Assembly: GCA_030620115.1 (NCBI GenBank)
Contig: JAUXFG010000046.1
Coordinates: 1-24,644 of the forward strand
DNA: 24,644 nt
Source: Candidatus Fermentibacterota bacterium
GTDB lineage: Bacteria; JAFGKV01
Direction: 5' to 3'
In this document: positions 7,863 through 15,857 of the stretch, piece after piece
Layout of the letters: each line of letters opens with the position of its first letter
How positions within the stretch are numbered: position 1 is the stretch's first letter
The notes under the pieces: model-generated
The model's input: the letters and a program-made list of their open reading frames with translations, nothing else
Database searches by the model: none
Told to the model about the DNA's origin: nothing
Position numbers and translations under genes: made by a program

Positions 7863-9043
7863 TTCAGAACTCGATGTCGCCAGGAAAAGAGATCCTGCTC
7901 GTCTATCATCTCAGCGGCTGCAGCACCTAGGATTCTATGGCCCAGGGTGGAGGGAAGGAGTCTGCTGTCAAAGAAGTAGCGGCTGGCAAACACCGGCTCC
8001 ACCGCAGGTCGGAGATATCCTTTTACCCACCATGCGAACGCCTTGTTTTCCCCTGCCTCAGCGCGCATTTTCTCCACCTCCTTCGAAGTCCTCTGGTCGA
8101 CGATTTTCCGCTCTTGATCCTCTTCCTCCCCACGCAGCTCGCTCAAGCGTGACACAAGGGCCATATCACCGTCGAAGTAGGCCACATCTTCCCTGCGGCA
8201 CAGCCGTTCCAAAACGGATCGGTGGCTCTCGGGAAGGCTGAGACTCGTCAGCGCCAGTGTGATTCTCGCATCATGAGCGGTGCCGATGATCCTTTCGATC
8301 ACTTTCTGGAACTCCTCGAGGCTGTCATCACGTACCCGGCCTCGCGAGACTTCCCATTCGACCCCCCTGACCTCGCGTCCACCCGTGATTCTTCCGAGTC
8401 CAAGGTATATGGCCTGAGTGAGCCCTGGCCGGTAGAACAGCTCCTTCCTGAGCGCACGGTCGAGCCCATATGGTCTTTTGAGATCCTCAGAATCCCCTGC
8501 CCGCAGGAGCTGGCCGCCGGAAAAACAGAACAACGCGAGATGTGGCTTGAGGACAAGAAGCTTCCTGAAAAGCAGATACATCTGGAGGGCATCATACCCG
8601 GGAACCGCGGCATTCCCCACCGCCACAGTCCTTTCCGACATTGCTCGTTCGGTAGCTCGCTTGATCCAACCTGCATAGGTGTTGTCCAGGGGGATGCCGG
8701 GACCGAAGGTGGATTCATCACCAAGGATCAGAAGCTTCAGGGGTGGACCCATGTCCAACGCGGCGGGGAGCCACCGCGCGCCCACTCCAGAGCCTATCAT
8801 CTCGAATTCCTTGCTCATGGCCCAGGCCGCCTCCGGTGGCGGCGCAAGCGCCCAACCCAAGACCGGATCCATGCGAAGTGGCCATGTGGCAGTGCTCCTG
8901 CCGGACTCCAGGGTCAACACGGGCGTAGCCAGCCACTTCGACACGAGAAGGCTGTCCGCAGCGTAATTGAGCAGGAGAAGAAAGAGCACTACATAGACAA
9001 GACGGAGAAGAAGAGACTTGATACCTTTCATACTTGCACCCAT
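7859..9043 (-). CDS. Membrane-anchored SGNH/GDSL-type hydrolase or acyltransferase
   Basis: 394 residues with one N-terminal membrane segment (LVYVVLFLLLLNYAADSLLV) and the bulk probably periplasmic. The nucleophile block reads LLILGDESTFGPGIPLDNTY (GDES rather than GDS), with the serine followed by the usual glycine-rich turn. The next block, GNAAVPGYDALQ, matches the GVPGY region of SGNH proteins found in glycan loci. The C-terminal Asp/His block is FDSRLLPSTLGHRI. The canonical GxND block appears as FSGGQL, so the oxyanion-hole Asn is not evident. Related proteins add or remove acetyl groups on exopolysaccharides. It heads the minus-strand operon, overlapping the flippase gene by ATGA. Starts at 9043 or 9031 are both possible, neither with a strong ribosome site. 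Activity is inferred. Confidence 0.72.
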   Translation of the reverse strand: MGASMKGIKSLLLRLVYVVLFLLLLNYAADSLLVSKWLATPVLTLESGRSTATWPLRMDPVLGWALAPPPEAAWAMSKEFEMIGSGVGARWLPAALDMGPPLKLLILGDESTFGPGIPLDNTYAGWIKRATERAMSERTVAVGNAAVPGYDALQMYLLFRKLLVLKPHLALFCFSGGQLLRAGDSEDLKRPYGLDRALRKELFYRPGLTQAIYLGLGRITGGREVRGVEWEVSRGRVRDDSLEEFQKVIERIIGTAHDARITLALTSLSLPESHRSVLERLCRREDVAYFDGDMALVSRLSELRGEEEDQERKIVDQRTSKEVEKMRAEAGENKAFAWWVKGYLRPAVEPVFASRYFFDSRLLPSTLGHRILGAAAAEMIDEQDLFSWRHRVLK

Positions 9044-9091
9044 TCTTGAGTGATCATCAGAAACTCTCGGCGCCGCACAAGGAGCTTCTTC

Positions 9092-10705
9092 ATGTCGATC
9101 AGACGATTCTCGGCCCCCGGGGTTCGTTTCCCATTGATGGTGGGCATCATCCTTCGGCTTGTGATGATGTTCCAGGTCAATGCACCATGGGGCGACAATG
9201 GAGCCGCTGTTCTCGATGTGGCGAAGAACCTTCTCTCAGGCAGAGGGTACACCACACAACGAATCTGGACATTCTATGGACCAGCCCGGGAATTTGGCCA
9301 ACCGGAAGGGAATCGGCAACCCCTCCTTCCGGTTCTTGAGACCGGAGTTCGCGCCATGGCCGGCCCCTCATTCAGGGCAGCTCAATCCATTCCGCTTCTG
9401 TTCGGTCTGGTGGCAATTCTCTTGTCCTTCTTGCTGGCATCTCTCCTCGGCGGCCCTGTGGCGGGATCGTTGGCAGCGTGGTTTGCGGCATTGGATCCAC
9501 TGCAGATCTACTTCACAGCCCAGATCGAAGACCAGATCCTCTTCCTTGTCTTTGTGCTTTCCCTGGGCGTATGGCTGGCTTCCAAGCCTCACGAACGCCC
9601 GGGAGGCTCACCATTCGTGCCTGCGTTGCTGCTGGCCTTGATGTACTTGACCAGGGCGAACGGTCTCTTGTTTCTGGTCTCGTATGTCGGGCTCTGCGTG
9701 TGGAAGAAGGAGTTGCGCCATGTGCGAGGTGTCGTACTTCTTTTTCTCCTCTTCTCGTCGCCTTGGTTGGTGAGAAACATAAGGGCATTCGGCAACCCGT
9801 TTCATACGGACAATGCATACTTCCTGTGGAATGATGAATTCTGGCAGGTCTTCTCGGTAAGGCCGACCGCCCCCAATGCTCTCGAGTATATCTCCACCCA
9901 TTCGCTCTGGCATATCATAGGAAGATGGATCAAGGGCGCCTATCTCTGTTTGGAGGGCTTTTTCCTCGGCAACATCTTCAAGGACGAACCATTCGCGCGT
10001 GGTGCACTCACAATCCCCATGCTCCTCGCCGCATGGGGCTTTTCCAAGAGCAAGATGAGCTGGCTGCTGCGCTTCTTCGGCCTCGCCCTTCTCCTCCACT
10101 TCCTGTCCTTGTCGTGGCATGCCCACGGTACGCACCGATATTTCCTGCCATTCTACGCATTCATTCTTATTGGCGCGGCCGTAGGCCTCAAGGCGGCATG
10201 GACAACATGGGTCAGCCCGCTTCCAAAAAGCGGCAAGATTTACGTTCTCCTCTTTGCCTCGTGCGTGCTGCTCTTCCCGCTGATCAGGCCGCTTGCACAT
10301 ACCCTGGGGCGTTCGGACAAGGCCATCCATGATGAGGCCCAACAAGTGGTGTTTTGGCTGCAGGAGGAGGCCGGCAAAAAGACCGTGCTCATGGACTTCC
10401 CCATCATAGAGAAATACCTATACCTCTACGATCTCCCCACAGTCATGATGCCCTATGGCACCCTGGAGGAGATCTGGAGCGTCGCCAAGGCCTACCAAGC
10501 AACCCATCTCGTGGTCTGCCCAGACCAGGTGAGACTCATCCCTGCATTAGGCGCACATTGGCAGGTATGCAACGGAGAGCTTGTAGAAGCCGGCATCCCC
10601 CCGTTCCTCGTACCCGTGATGAGCAGCAGCAAGGGCATGTTCAGGGTCTACGCATTCCATTGGGAGCGAGCATGTGACCTTCCTCATGAAGAATCCTCGC
10701 CCTAA
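9092..10705 (+). CDS. GT39/ArnT-like polytopic glycosyltransferase
   Basis: 537 residues with about ten hydrophobic segments and a soluble C-terminal region. The N-terminal loop after the first membrane helix reads NAPWGDNGAAVLDVAKNLLS, with the acidic residue expected in the first periplasmic loop of GT39/ArnT/PMT_2 enzymes; ALDPLQIYFTAQIEDQILFL and LTRANGLLFLVSY are also typical. Such enzymes transfer a sugar from a polyprenyl-phosphate donor at the periplasmic face. I chose ATG 9092 because AAGGAG lies at 9079-9084; GTG at 9050 would add 14 polar residues without a ribosome site. It is divergent from the SGNH-led operon across 48 bases. Its stop TAA (10703-10705) is the first TAA of repeat copy B. 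Acceptor and sugar are unknown. Confidence 0.82.
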   Translation: MSIRRFSAPGVRFPLMVGIILRLVMMFQVNAPWGDNGAAVLDVAKNLLSGRGYTTQRIWTFYGPAREFGQPEGNRQPLLPVLETGVRAMAGPSFRAAQSIPLLFGLVAILLSFLLASLLGGPVAGSLAAWFAALDPLQIYFTAQIEDQILFLVFVLSLGVWLASKPHERPGGSPFVPALLLALMYLTRANGLLFLVSYVGLCVWKKELRHVRGVVLLFLLFSSPWLVRNIRAFGNPFHTDNAYFLWNDEFWQVFSVRPTAPNALEYISTHSLWHIIGRWIKGAYLCLEGFFLGNIFKDEPFARGALTIPMLLAAWGFSKSKMSWLLRFFGLALLLHFLSLSWHAHGTHRYFLPFYAFILIGAAVGLKAAWTTWVSPLPKSGKIYVLLFASCVLLFPLIRPLAHTLGRSDKAIHDEAQQVVFWLQEEAGKKTVLMDFPIIEKYLYLYDLPTVMMPYGTLEEIWSVAKAYQATHLVVCPDQVRLIPALGAHWQVCNGELVEAGIPPFLVPVMSSSKGMFRVYAFHWERACDLPHEESSP

Positions 10706-10740
10706 CCCGGACTTCTTCACCAGCCTTCGTCGCGCAACGA
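10703..10740 (+). repeat. TIR element copy B (left-end fragment) between convergent genes
   Basis: The sequence from TA-ACCCGGACTTC through CACCAGCCTTCGTCGCG matches the left end of copies A and D, with one extra base in the CTTCTTCACC stretch. No right end follows. It supplies the TAA stop of the plus-strand glycosyltransferase and, on the other strand, the last residues LRDEGW and the TGA stop of the TagB/F-like gene. Confidence 0.75.
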
Positions 10741-11775
10741 GGGGACCAGCTCCCGTATGGCTACCGCCGCGCGTTGGCCGGCCCGACCATCCAGCGCATC
10801 GAACATTATCGCGTTGGCCTTCCGGCGCTGTTCGCTTTTTGCGCGGGGATCGCTGAGGCTCCTCTCAATGGCTTCTCTCAGTTCGGCGGCGGCCTCAAGC
10901 TGCATACTGATGTCCCGCAACAGCCGCGAGACTTCGGGTACGGTGCGCTCGCTCTCCGGCGTCTTGAAGTTTATGATCGGCTTGTCCAACGCACAGAATT
11001 CGGCAATGATCGAACTGGTGTCGCCCACCAGGACATCGGAAATCAGCAGGAATGGGACTACGTTGGGGTGCCTTATGAAATGCGCGGCCTGCAGCTTTCT
11101 CAGTTTCACGATGTATTTCCTCGACATCCAAGGGTGGACGGTGACCAGGACGTTGTAGTGCTCGGCGAGTGAATCGAGCTCATCTATCCACATCTCGATT
11201 GCCGACATCCCGGACCTATCCCACGTCGCGGTGAACATCACCGTGCTTTTTGCGGGATCGACGTTCGCCTCCCGACGAAACGCATCCAGGGTCTCTTTGC
11301 TGTACGTGCCATCGAAGGCGGGATCCAATTTCGGAAAGCCGATTGCCTGAGCCGACGTTATCCCTCTTGCCCTCGCCTCTTCCAGTTCTCGCTGACTGCT
11401 CATGAAATAGACGTCGAACGAGTTGTAGTAGTGTGCTTTCGCAAAGGCCTTGAAGTGATAAGGCCCGTGACGAAACCCGATCTTCACTATTCTATCGTCG
11501 GGAAACCTGTGCGTGGCGTGTCTGCACATGATGACGGCTTTCGGAAACGACGGCATCCGCTGTGGGTTGATCCCTTGTTTCTTCAGGAATGCTGCCGTTT
11601 GCCGGTTCTTCGTCACGAAAGGGATCGCCGGCAAGTGCCTCAAGACGGGTTTCAGAACGATGTAGTCCAGAGGGTCCGCACAGTACACCACCACCTCGGG
11701 ACTGTGCCCAAGCAGGTGTGCCATGCGCCGGATCCATCTGTAGGGATACTTGAACACGTGGTACGAGACGATCAT
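10717..11775 (-). CDS. CDP-glycerol glycerophosphotransferase-like (TagB/TagF-type) transferase
   Basis: About 352 residues. The GT-B style C-terminal half carries FTATWDRSG, VTVHPWMS and GDTSSIIAEFCALDKPIINF, the signature of the Glyphos_transf family (TagB, TagF, capsule polymerases), which moves polyol-phosphate units from CDP-glycerol-like donors. There is no TM segment, so it is likely cytoplasmic or peripheral. ATG 11775 follows the stop of the ATP-grasp gene by one base (TGA-G-ATG); GTG 11793 is an alternative overlapping by 17 bases. Both imply coupling to the ATP-grasp gene. The last seven residues and the stop codon are read from a mobile-repeat fragment (10703-10740), so the original C-terminus has been replaced or extended. 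Substrate unknown; a role in surface-glycan decoration is inferred from the neighbours. Confidence 0.8.
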   Translation of the reverse strand: MIVSYHVFKYPYRWIRRMAHLLGHSPEVVVYCADPLDYIVLKPVLRHLPAIPFVTKNRQTAAFLKKQGINPQRMPSFPKAVIMCRHATHRFPDDRIVKIGFRHGPYHFKAFAKAHYYNSFDVYFMSSQRELEEARARGITSAQAIGFPKLDPAFDGTYSKETLDAFRREANVDPAKSTVMFTATWDRSGMSAIEMWIDELDSLAEHYNVLVTVHPWMSRKYIVKLRKLQAAHFIRHPNVVPFLLISDVLVGDTSSIIAEFCALDKPIINFKTPESERTVPEVSRLLRDISMQLEAAAELREAIERSLSDPRAKSEQRRKANAIMFDALDGRAGQRAAVAIRELVPSLRDEGW

Positions 11776-11776
11776 C

Positions 11777-12883
11777 TCAACCGCCAGATTCACCCCGGCG
11801 AGCGCTGACGTACCGGGCCAGGGCGATGGCGAGCTCCGTCTCGATGTCAGGGGTGGCCTCGACGAAATCCCAGCGGCCGTTCCGATGCACGTAGTACCCG
11901 TTCGATTTCACAAAGACGTTGAGGCCGAAGTGCAGCGCCTGGAACTCGAACAGGTAGTAGCTGCTTTCGTGAGCACCGATGTCCACAGATAGGAAGGGCG
12001 TGTCGAACTTGTGGTATATGTCTCTGACGAAGTCCAAGAGGGACGGATCGGGCTCGAAGTCGAAGTCGAATCTCTTGGCTCCGCTGGCCCGGAAATCACC
12101 CTCCGGGATGTGCCGTTTGGTGACATAGTACTTGTCGTACAACACGAGAACGCGGTAATCGAACTGCAGATCGGGCACGAACTCCTGCAAGAGGAAACTG
12201 GCGTCATTCCGTACGTAGTCTCGGTACTGGTGGTAGTCAGTTCTATTGCTGTAGTCCGGGTATTCCTTGTAGTGCTTCCTCCTTCGGAAGTACTTCCTTC
12301 TGAGCAGGTCAATCATCGTGAGCAAGCGCTGAGGCGTGTTCCGCTCGATCAGTCGCAGCAGTTCCCTCTGATTCCTGGCCAGGAACACGCCTTTGGCGTT
12401 TGACCCTTCCCGCGTCTTGAAGACCACGGGAAACCCTATGTCACAGTGTTGGAGCTCCTCCTTCCTGGTCAGGTAGTACGTCCTGAGGCCGCCAAGGTTG
12501 ATCTTCCTCTTGTACAGCTCCTGGAAACCCTTGTTCTCGTGACACAGCAACAGGTCGTACGAAGGGATGAGGGTGTTCGTGCCATCATCCAGGTAACGAA
12601 TGAGGTCGGTTATGTACCTTCGTCTGTTTGGTTTCTGACTGAAGGAATAGAAGATGAGCGAGTCAGTAATACTTCGTTCGTGGTTGGCGATGACATGGAA
12701 CGCGTATCTCTCAACACGAAACCCGTGCTCTTCGAGCATTGCCTGCATTTTCTCAACGTTCATGCTGACCCAGGGCTTCCGGGTCTGGCCGAAGAAGCCC
12801 TCGCTGCCTGTCAGAAGGATCAGCCTTCTATCTGACATGTTTAGAGAAATACGCTTGAGGCCGGACATCGGGAGCATCTGCAT
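11777..12883 (-). CDS. ATP-grasp family ligase-like protein
   Basis: 368 residues. The N-terminal part SDRRLILLTGSEGFFGQ is a Rossmann-like pre-ATP-grasp region. The centre holds GFPVVFKTREGSNAKGVFLA (ATP-binding Lys and Gly-rich loop), then LLQEFVPDLQFDYRVLVLYDKYYVTKR and FEFQALHFGLNVF, matching the RimK/D-Ala ligase-type ATP-grasp layout with metal-binding Glu/Gln near the end. Such enzymes form amide or peptide-like bonds through acyl-phosphates. A strong sigma70-type promoter lies just upstream (12930-12958). The start is uncertain: ATG 12883 is the longest, and ATG 12838 (MSDRRLIL) fits the fold better; neither has a clear Shine-Dalgarno site. It is followed immediately by the TagB/F-like gene. 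Possible job: adding an amino acid to a glycan or nucleotide precursor, which is a guess from context. Confidence 0.72.
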   Translation of the reverse strand: MQMLPMSGLKRISLNMSDRRLILLTGSEGFFGQTRKPWVSMNVEKMQAMLEEHGFRVERYAFHVIANHERSITDSLIFYSFSQKPNRRRYITDLIRYLDDGTNTLIPSYDLLLCHENKGFQELYKRKINLGGLRTYYLTRKEELQHCDIGFPVVFKTREGSNAKGVFLARNQRELLRLIERNTPQRLLTMIDLLRRKYFRRRKHYKEYPDYSNRTDYHQYRDYVRNDASFLLQEFVPDLQFDYRVLVLYDKYYVTKRHIPEGDFRASGAKRFDFDFEPDPSLLDFVRDIYHKFDTPFLSVDIGAHESSYYLFEFQALHFGLNVFVKSNGYYVHRNGRWDFVEATPDIETELAIALARYVSARRGESGG

Positions 12884-12929
12884 GCGGCTGGGTCTGTTCG
12901 AGACATGCTGGAGAACTCATGATGACGAG

Positions 12930-12958
12930 ACTATACCCGGACGATGAGACACAGTCAA
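12930..12958 (-). promoter_or_regulatory. Sigma70-type promoter for the ATP-grasp/TagB-like pair
   Basis: Minus strand: -35 TTGACT (12953-12958), 17-base spacer, -10 TATAGT (12930-12935), close to consensus. Predicted transcript start near 12923, about 40 bases before ATG 12883. The surrounding 78 bases (12889-12966) resemble the promoter region at 15109-15185. Confidence 0.7.
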
Positions 12959-13055
12959 GCATTGATGGGATGTCCTTGTCGGGGAATTTCCCTTGATTCA
13001 CAACACCCTCGCTGGTCAGACCCTGCATGCGAATTGAAGAATACGGTATTGTCCC

Positions 13056-13091
13056 ATAGAAAACGGGCTGCCATCGAAAGACGGCAGCCCG
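13056..13091 (-). terminator. Intrinsic terminator of the secreted-protein gene
   Basis: Minus strand: a perfect 9-bp GC-rich stem CGGGCTGCC/GGCAGCCCG (13064-13072 and 13083-13091) with a 10-base loop is followed directly by TTTT (13060-13063). It lies 22 bases after the stop of the gene ending at 13113, in the right orientation. Confidence 0.85.
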
Positions 13092-13112
13092 CTGGGATTG
13101 TCTGTTGATTGC

Positions 13113-14969
13113 CTACCGGAGAATGAATGGTGAAGCGAGCGTCCCTACCGGAGTGGCGGCGCGAAGCATGTACGCGCCCGGTGCGAGATCTCGTGCATTC
13201 CATTCAACAGTGACGATACCGGCTTTCACCTCACCCTTCCAAATGGCTCCGACGATTCGCCCGTTGAGATCGTACAGCTCCATGGAAACGAATCCTTCAG
13301 CTGGAACAGCGAGTCGAATGGCCGCCTGCCCATCGATGACGGGCATCGGTGAGACCGACAGATCCAGAGCCGTGGGCAAAGTCATCGGCACCTCGACGCT
13401 CACGGGGCCGAAGAGCTCCGAGGAGCCGCTGTAGTCCACCTGCTCGAGCCAGTAGAGATAGGAGCCGCCCGGGGCAACCGAGTCGTCGATATAACGGTAC
13501 GACCGCGGTTCAAGCGTGGTCCCGAATCCCGAAATCAGCTCGGCATTGATTTGTGTTCGATCCATCTGATCCGATTCGGCGCGATAAATGTTGAACCCGA
13601 GGTTCTCTTCTTCAGATGCCGTCTCCCACTGCAATTCTACCACCTTTTCCCCTGCACTAGCGCTGAAGGAGACGAGTTCCACCGGGACGTAAACGGTGGT
13701 GAAGTCAACGCTGCAGTCGTTGGTGTCTTGAGTATAAGGAGTCCGGACGATTTCCGTGCTGGCCGACGGCGCGGCGATGGCTGCAACGCCATCATAGGAT
13801 GCCGATCCGTAGATGACGACATCCTCGACGGTATCTGAACCGTCGAGGATCATCACGTGATCACCGCCGTTGGAGAGGTTGATGTTTCCAGTTGCCCAGG
13901 TCAGGTATTGGGTCATATCCGAAAGATCGTAATCAACGGTAATGCCGTAGTTGGTTGCAATGGCGGTGGAGTCATTGCCGAGAATCTGCACGGTGGCCGG
14001 GTTGATGGAAGCCCCAGAGGGAAACTGATGCATGCCTTCTCCGGCTCCGATTGATTCTTCATCACCGATCTTATAGAAGCTGAGATCGACGGGTCCCGGA
14101 GTTGCGTTAAAAAAACGCACGAACTCATTGGCCGGCTCTGGGTATGGAGGATTTGGATCGGGTAGCGCCCCGACCACGAGCACCGGCGGGAAGGGTTCAG
14201 CATCGGGATCGAACCATACATCGAAGTAGTAGTTGATTACCCCATCGCTGACTTCGGTCCATGTATTGTGCGTGCTGCCCGGATCTCCATAATTGGTCAC
14301 TGCATCAAGTGCATTCGACACACCCGTGTCCCATGCATCATCGCTCGGATTGGCCCGAAAAGTGGCGACGGTGAAACGAACCCACTGGGGGAATGCCAAA
14401 ACCTCCATGGCGTTCCACGGCACGGCGAATTCGATGGTTTCCGTATTGATGTCGATTGCCTCGACGCCTACGAAGGAGGGACCAATCCACCCGGTCTGCC
14501 AGAGTATCACATTGGGATTGCCGCTGCCGAACCGAGTGATGGCCAGATACTCCCATTCCGCGTTGGGATCAACCTGTGTGTTGCCGAATCCACCGAACCA
14601 CTCGGTGCCGCTGCCTGAGGTACGATCCAGATCGATGGCCACCTGAACCATCGGCGCGCCGTCGCCCTCAGCAAGATCGATATCGGTCATCCTGGCCATG
14701 AAGTAGAGATTCGTTTGATCGGCGGTGACGCGGAATTCCACCAGATCCACTCGCGTATCGGGCGAGGCGAAATTGGTTCGTTCGTCCCCCGGCATGTCCT
14801 TCCAGACATATTCACCGTTTGATGTGGCATTCCGGCAGATATGACCGAGATTTACCTGTGCCGGTGAGATCATGGGCCAATCAACGGGATTCCCATCAAC
14901 GGTAACCAGATGAGCTCCGGCATTGAGCCATAGACCACAGACGACGAGGAAAGAAAGTATTCGGTGCAT
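13113..14969 (-). CDS. Secreted multidomain protein with lamin-tail-like and C-terminal sorting-type domains
   Basis: About 618 residues. The signal peptide is MHRILSFLVVCGLWLNAGA. Next is a beta-rich domain opening VDGNPVDWPMI with acidic, aromatic-rich repeats, like exported carbohydrate-binding (CBM9/DOMON-type) modules. The middle, EFVRFFNATPGPVDLSFYKIGDE to GGDHVMILDG, resembles a lamin-tail domain. Then comes an Fn3-like segment, LQWETASEEENLGFNIYR. The end, SVSPMPVIDGQAAIRLAVPA to APGAYMLRA, is a FlgD-Ig/type IX-like sorting or anchoring domain. I chose ATG 14969 because GAGGGG sits eight bases upstream; ATG 14975 is too close to it, and 15023 adds 18 residues before the signal peptide. 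It is monocistronic: a promoter at 15148-15176 and a terminator at 13056-13091 frame it. Function unknown; it may bind a surface polysaccharide. Confidence 0.8.
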   Translation of the reverse strand: MHRILSFLVVCGLWLNAGAHLVTVDGNPVDWPMISPAQVNLGHICRNATSNGEYVWKDMPGDERTNFASPDTRVDLVEFRVTADQTNLYFMARMTDIDLAEGDGAPMVQVAIDLDRTSGSGTEWFGGFGNTQVDPNAEWEYLAITRFGSGNPNVILWQTGWIGPSFVGVEAIDINTETIEFAVPWNAMEVLAFPQWVRFTVATFRANPSDDAWDTGVSNALDAVTNYGDPGSTHNTWTEVSDGVINYYFDVWFDPDAEPFPPVLVVGALPDPNPPYPEPANEFVRFFNATPGPVDLSFYKIGDEESIGAGEGMHQFPSGASINPATVQILGNDSTAIATNYGITVDYDLSDMTQYLTWATGNINLSNGGDHVMILDGSDTVEDVVIYGSASYDGVAAIAAPSASTEIVRTPYTQDTNDCSVDFTTVYVPVELVSFSASAGEKVVELQWETASEEENLGFNIYRAESDQMDRTQINAELISGFGTTLEPRSYRYIDDSVAPGGSYLYWLEQVDYSGSSELFGPVSVEVPMTLPTALDLSVSPMPVIDGQAAIRLAVPAEGFVSMELYDLNGRIVGAIWKGEVKAGIVTVEWNARDLAPGAYMLRAATPVGTLASPFILR

Positions 14970-15147
14970 AGACATATCCCCTCGGGTTTCGGGAGAACAC
15001 TCCCGGTGAAACAGATACAACACATCGGACAGCTAAAAAAGATTGCTGACAAGAATTTTCCCTTCAGCACTGATGGATCCTCACAACACGGAGATCCCTG
15101 CGCGGATTGGGTCTATTCGAGACGTGCCGGGGAAATCGTGTTGGTGC

Positions 15148-15176
15148 CATATACTGGGCCGGTAAGGCACAGTCAA
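15148..15176 (-). promoter_or_regulatory. Sigma70-type promoter for the secreted multidomain protein
   Basis: Minus strand: -35 TTGACT (15171-15176), 17-base spacer, -10 TATATG (15148-15153). The predicted transcript start near 15141 leaves a leader of about 170 bases before ATG 14969. It is in the same sequence context (CCATCAATGC before the -35, TCTCGAATAGACCC after the -10) as the promoter at 12930-12958. Confidence 0.65.
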
Positions 15177-15220
15177 GCATTGATGGAAGTAGAAGACCCC
15201 GAGAGTCATTCTCCGTTGAC

Positions 15221-15292
15221 TAACCCGGACTTCTTACCAGCTTTGGAAGCGAAGCGGTCCCACGGCGGACGCGGGATGAGAAGTGCCGGTTA
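15221..15292 (+). repeat. TIR element copy C (short form, 72 bp)
   Basis: The left end TA-ACCCGGACTTCTTACCAGC and the right end ATGAGAAGTGCCGGT-TA are inverted and TA-flanked, but only about 35 bases of interior remain, so it is an internally deleted copy. It sits between the promoter at 15148-15176 and the AGGAGG site of the TrmO-like gene. Confidence 0.7.
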
Positions 15293-15311
15293 GGTCAGGA
15301 GGGATGCCCCC

Positions 15312-15857
15312 ATGAGTGAGGGTAAGATACAGTGCAGTCAGTGCAAGCAGTTATCGGAATCGAGCAAGATTCTCTATATAGACAAGTCCTCATTTTGCTC
15401 GAAATGCATGTACGGCGATCTCGAGCCTTTTGAGATCTATCCCATCGGTATTGTCAGGAATAACCTAGGTCGAGAATCGGATCAGGAATTCGGGCTAGTC
15501 GGCGATCCCAGGGAAGAGTCCCGCATAGAGCTTCTTCCCTCGCAAAAGCCCTTTATGTACAAACTGGAGGAAGAGGAGTACCTGACAATCGTCTATTACT
15601 TCCATAAAGGAAAACCACCCCGATCAAGATTCCGAAGGAGGATCGACCTAAAGGAAGTCGGTATCTTTGCCTCCCATTCCCCTGACAGGCTATCCAGGAT
15701 CGCGGTGACAGATGTAGAATTGCTAAGAATCGAGGGTCTGACCCTGTTTGTCACCGGCCTGGATGCCATCAACGGGACCCCTGTGCTGGACATAAAGGCT
15801 CCTGCGGGATCAAAAGGTGAAGTTGTTTCTGCGCGAGCCTTGAAGGAAATGGAATGA
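15312..15857 (+). CDS. Zinc-ribbon TrmO/UPF0066-like protein
   Basis: 181 residues. An N-terminal zinc ribbon has CxxC pairs at Cys8/Cys11 and Cys29/Cys32. From about residue 41 it follows the UPF0066 (TrmO/TsaA) fold: PIGIVRNN, then ESRIELLPSQ, GIFASHSPDRLSRIAV, VELLRIEG and GLDAINGTPVLDIKA. TrmO uses SAM to N6-methylate t6A37 in tRNA. Here the usual TRSPxRPNPIG stretch reads SHSPDRLSRIA, so key residues differ and activity on tRNA is doubtful. The start ATG has AGGAGGG eight bases before it. The stop overlaps the GH51 start (ATGA), an unexpected pairing with a secreted glycosidase. It could be a SAM- or ligand-binding regulator rather than an enzyme. Family assignment is fairly secure; function is not. 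Confidence 0.75.
   Translation: MSEGKIQCSQCKQLSESSKILYIDKSSFCSKCMYGDLEPFEIYPIGIVRNNLGRESDQEFGLVGDPREESRIELLPSQKPFMYKLEEEEYLTIVYYFHKGKPPRSRFRRRIDLKEVGIFASHSPDRLSRIAVTDVELLRIEGLTLFVTGLDAINGTPVLDIKAPAGSKGEVVSARALKEME

Noticed and set aside
13113-15023. Secreted protein as cargo of a composite element flanked by the 12889 and 15109 direct repeats
   Set aside because: The repeats coincide with promoters in the correct orientation for the genes next to them and lack terminal repeats or target duplications. Shared promoters explain them better.
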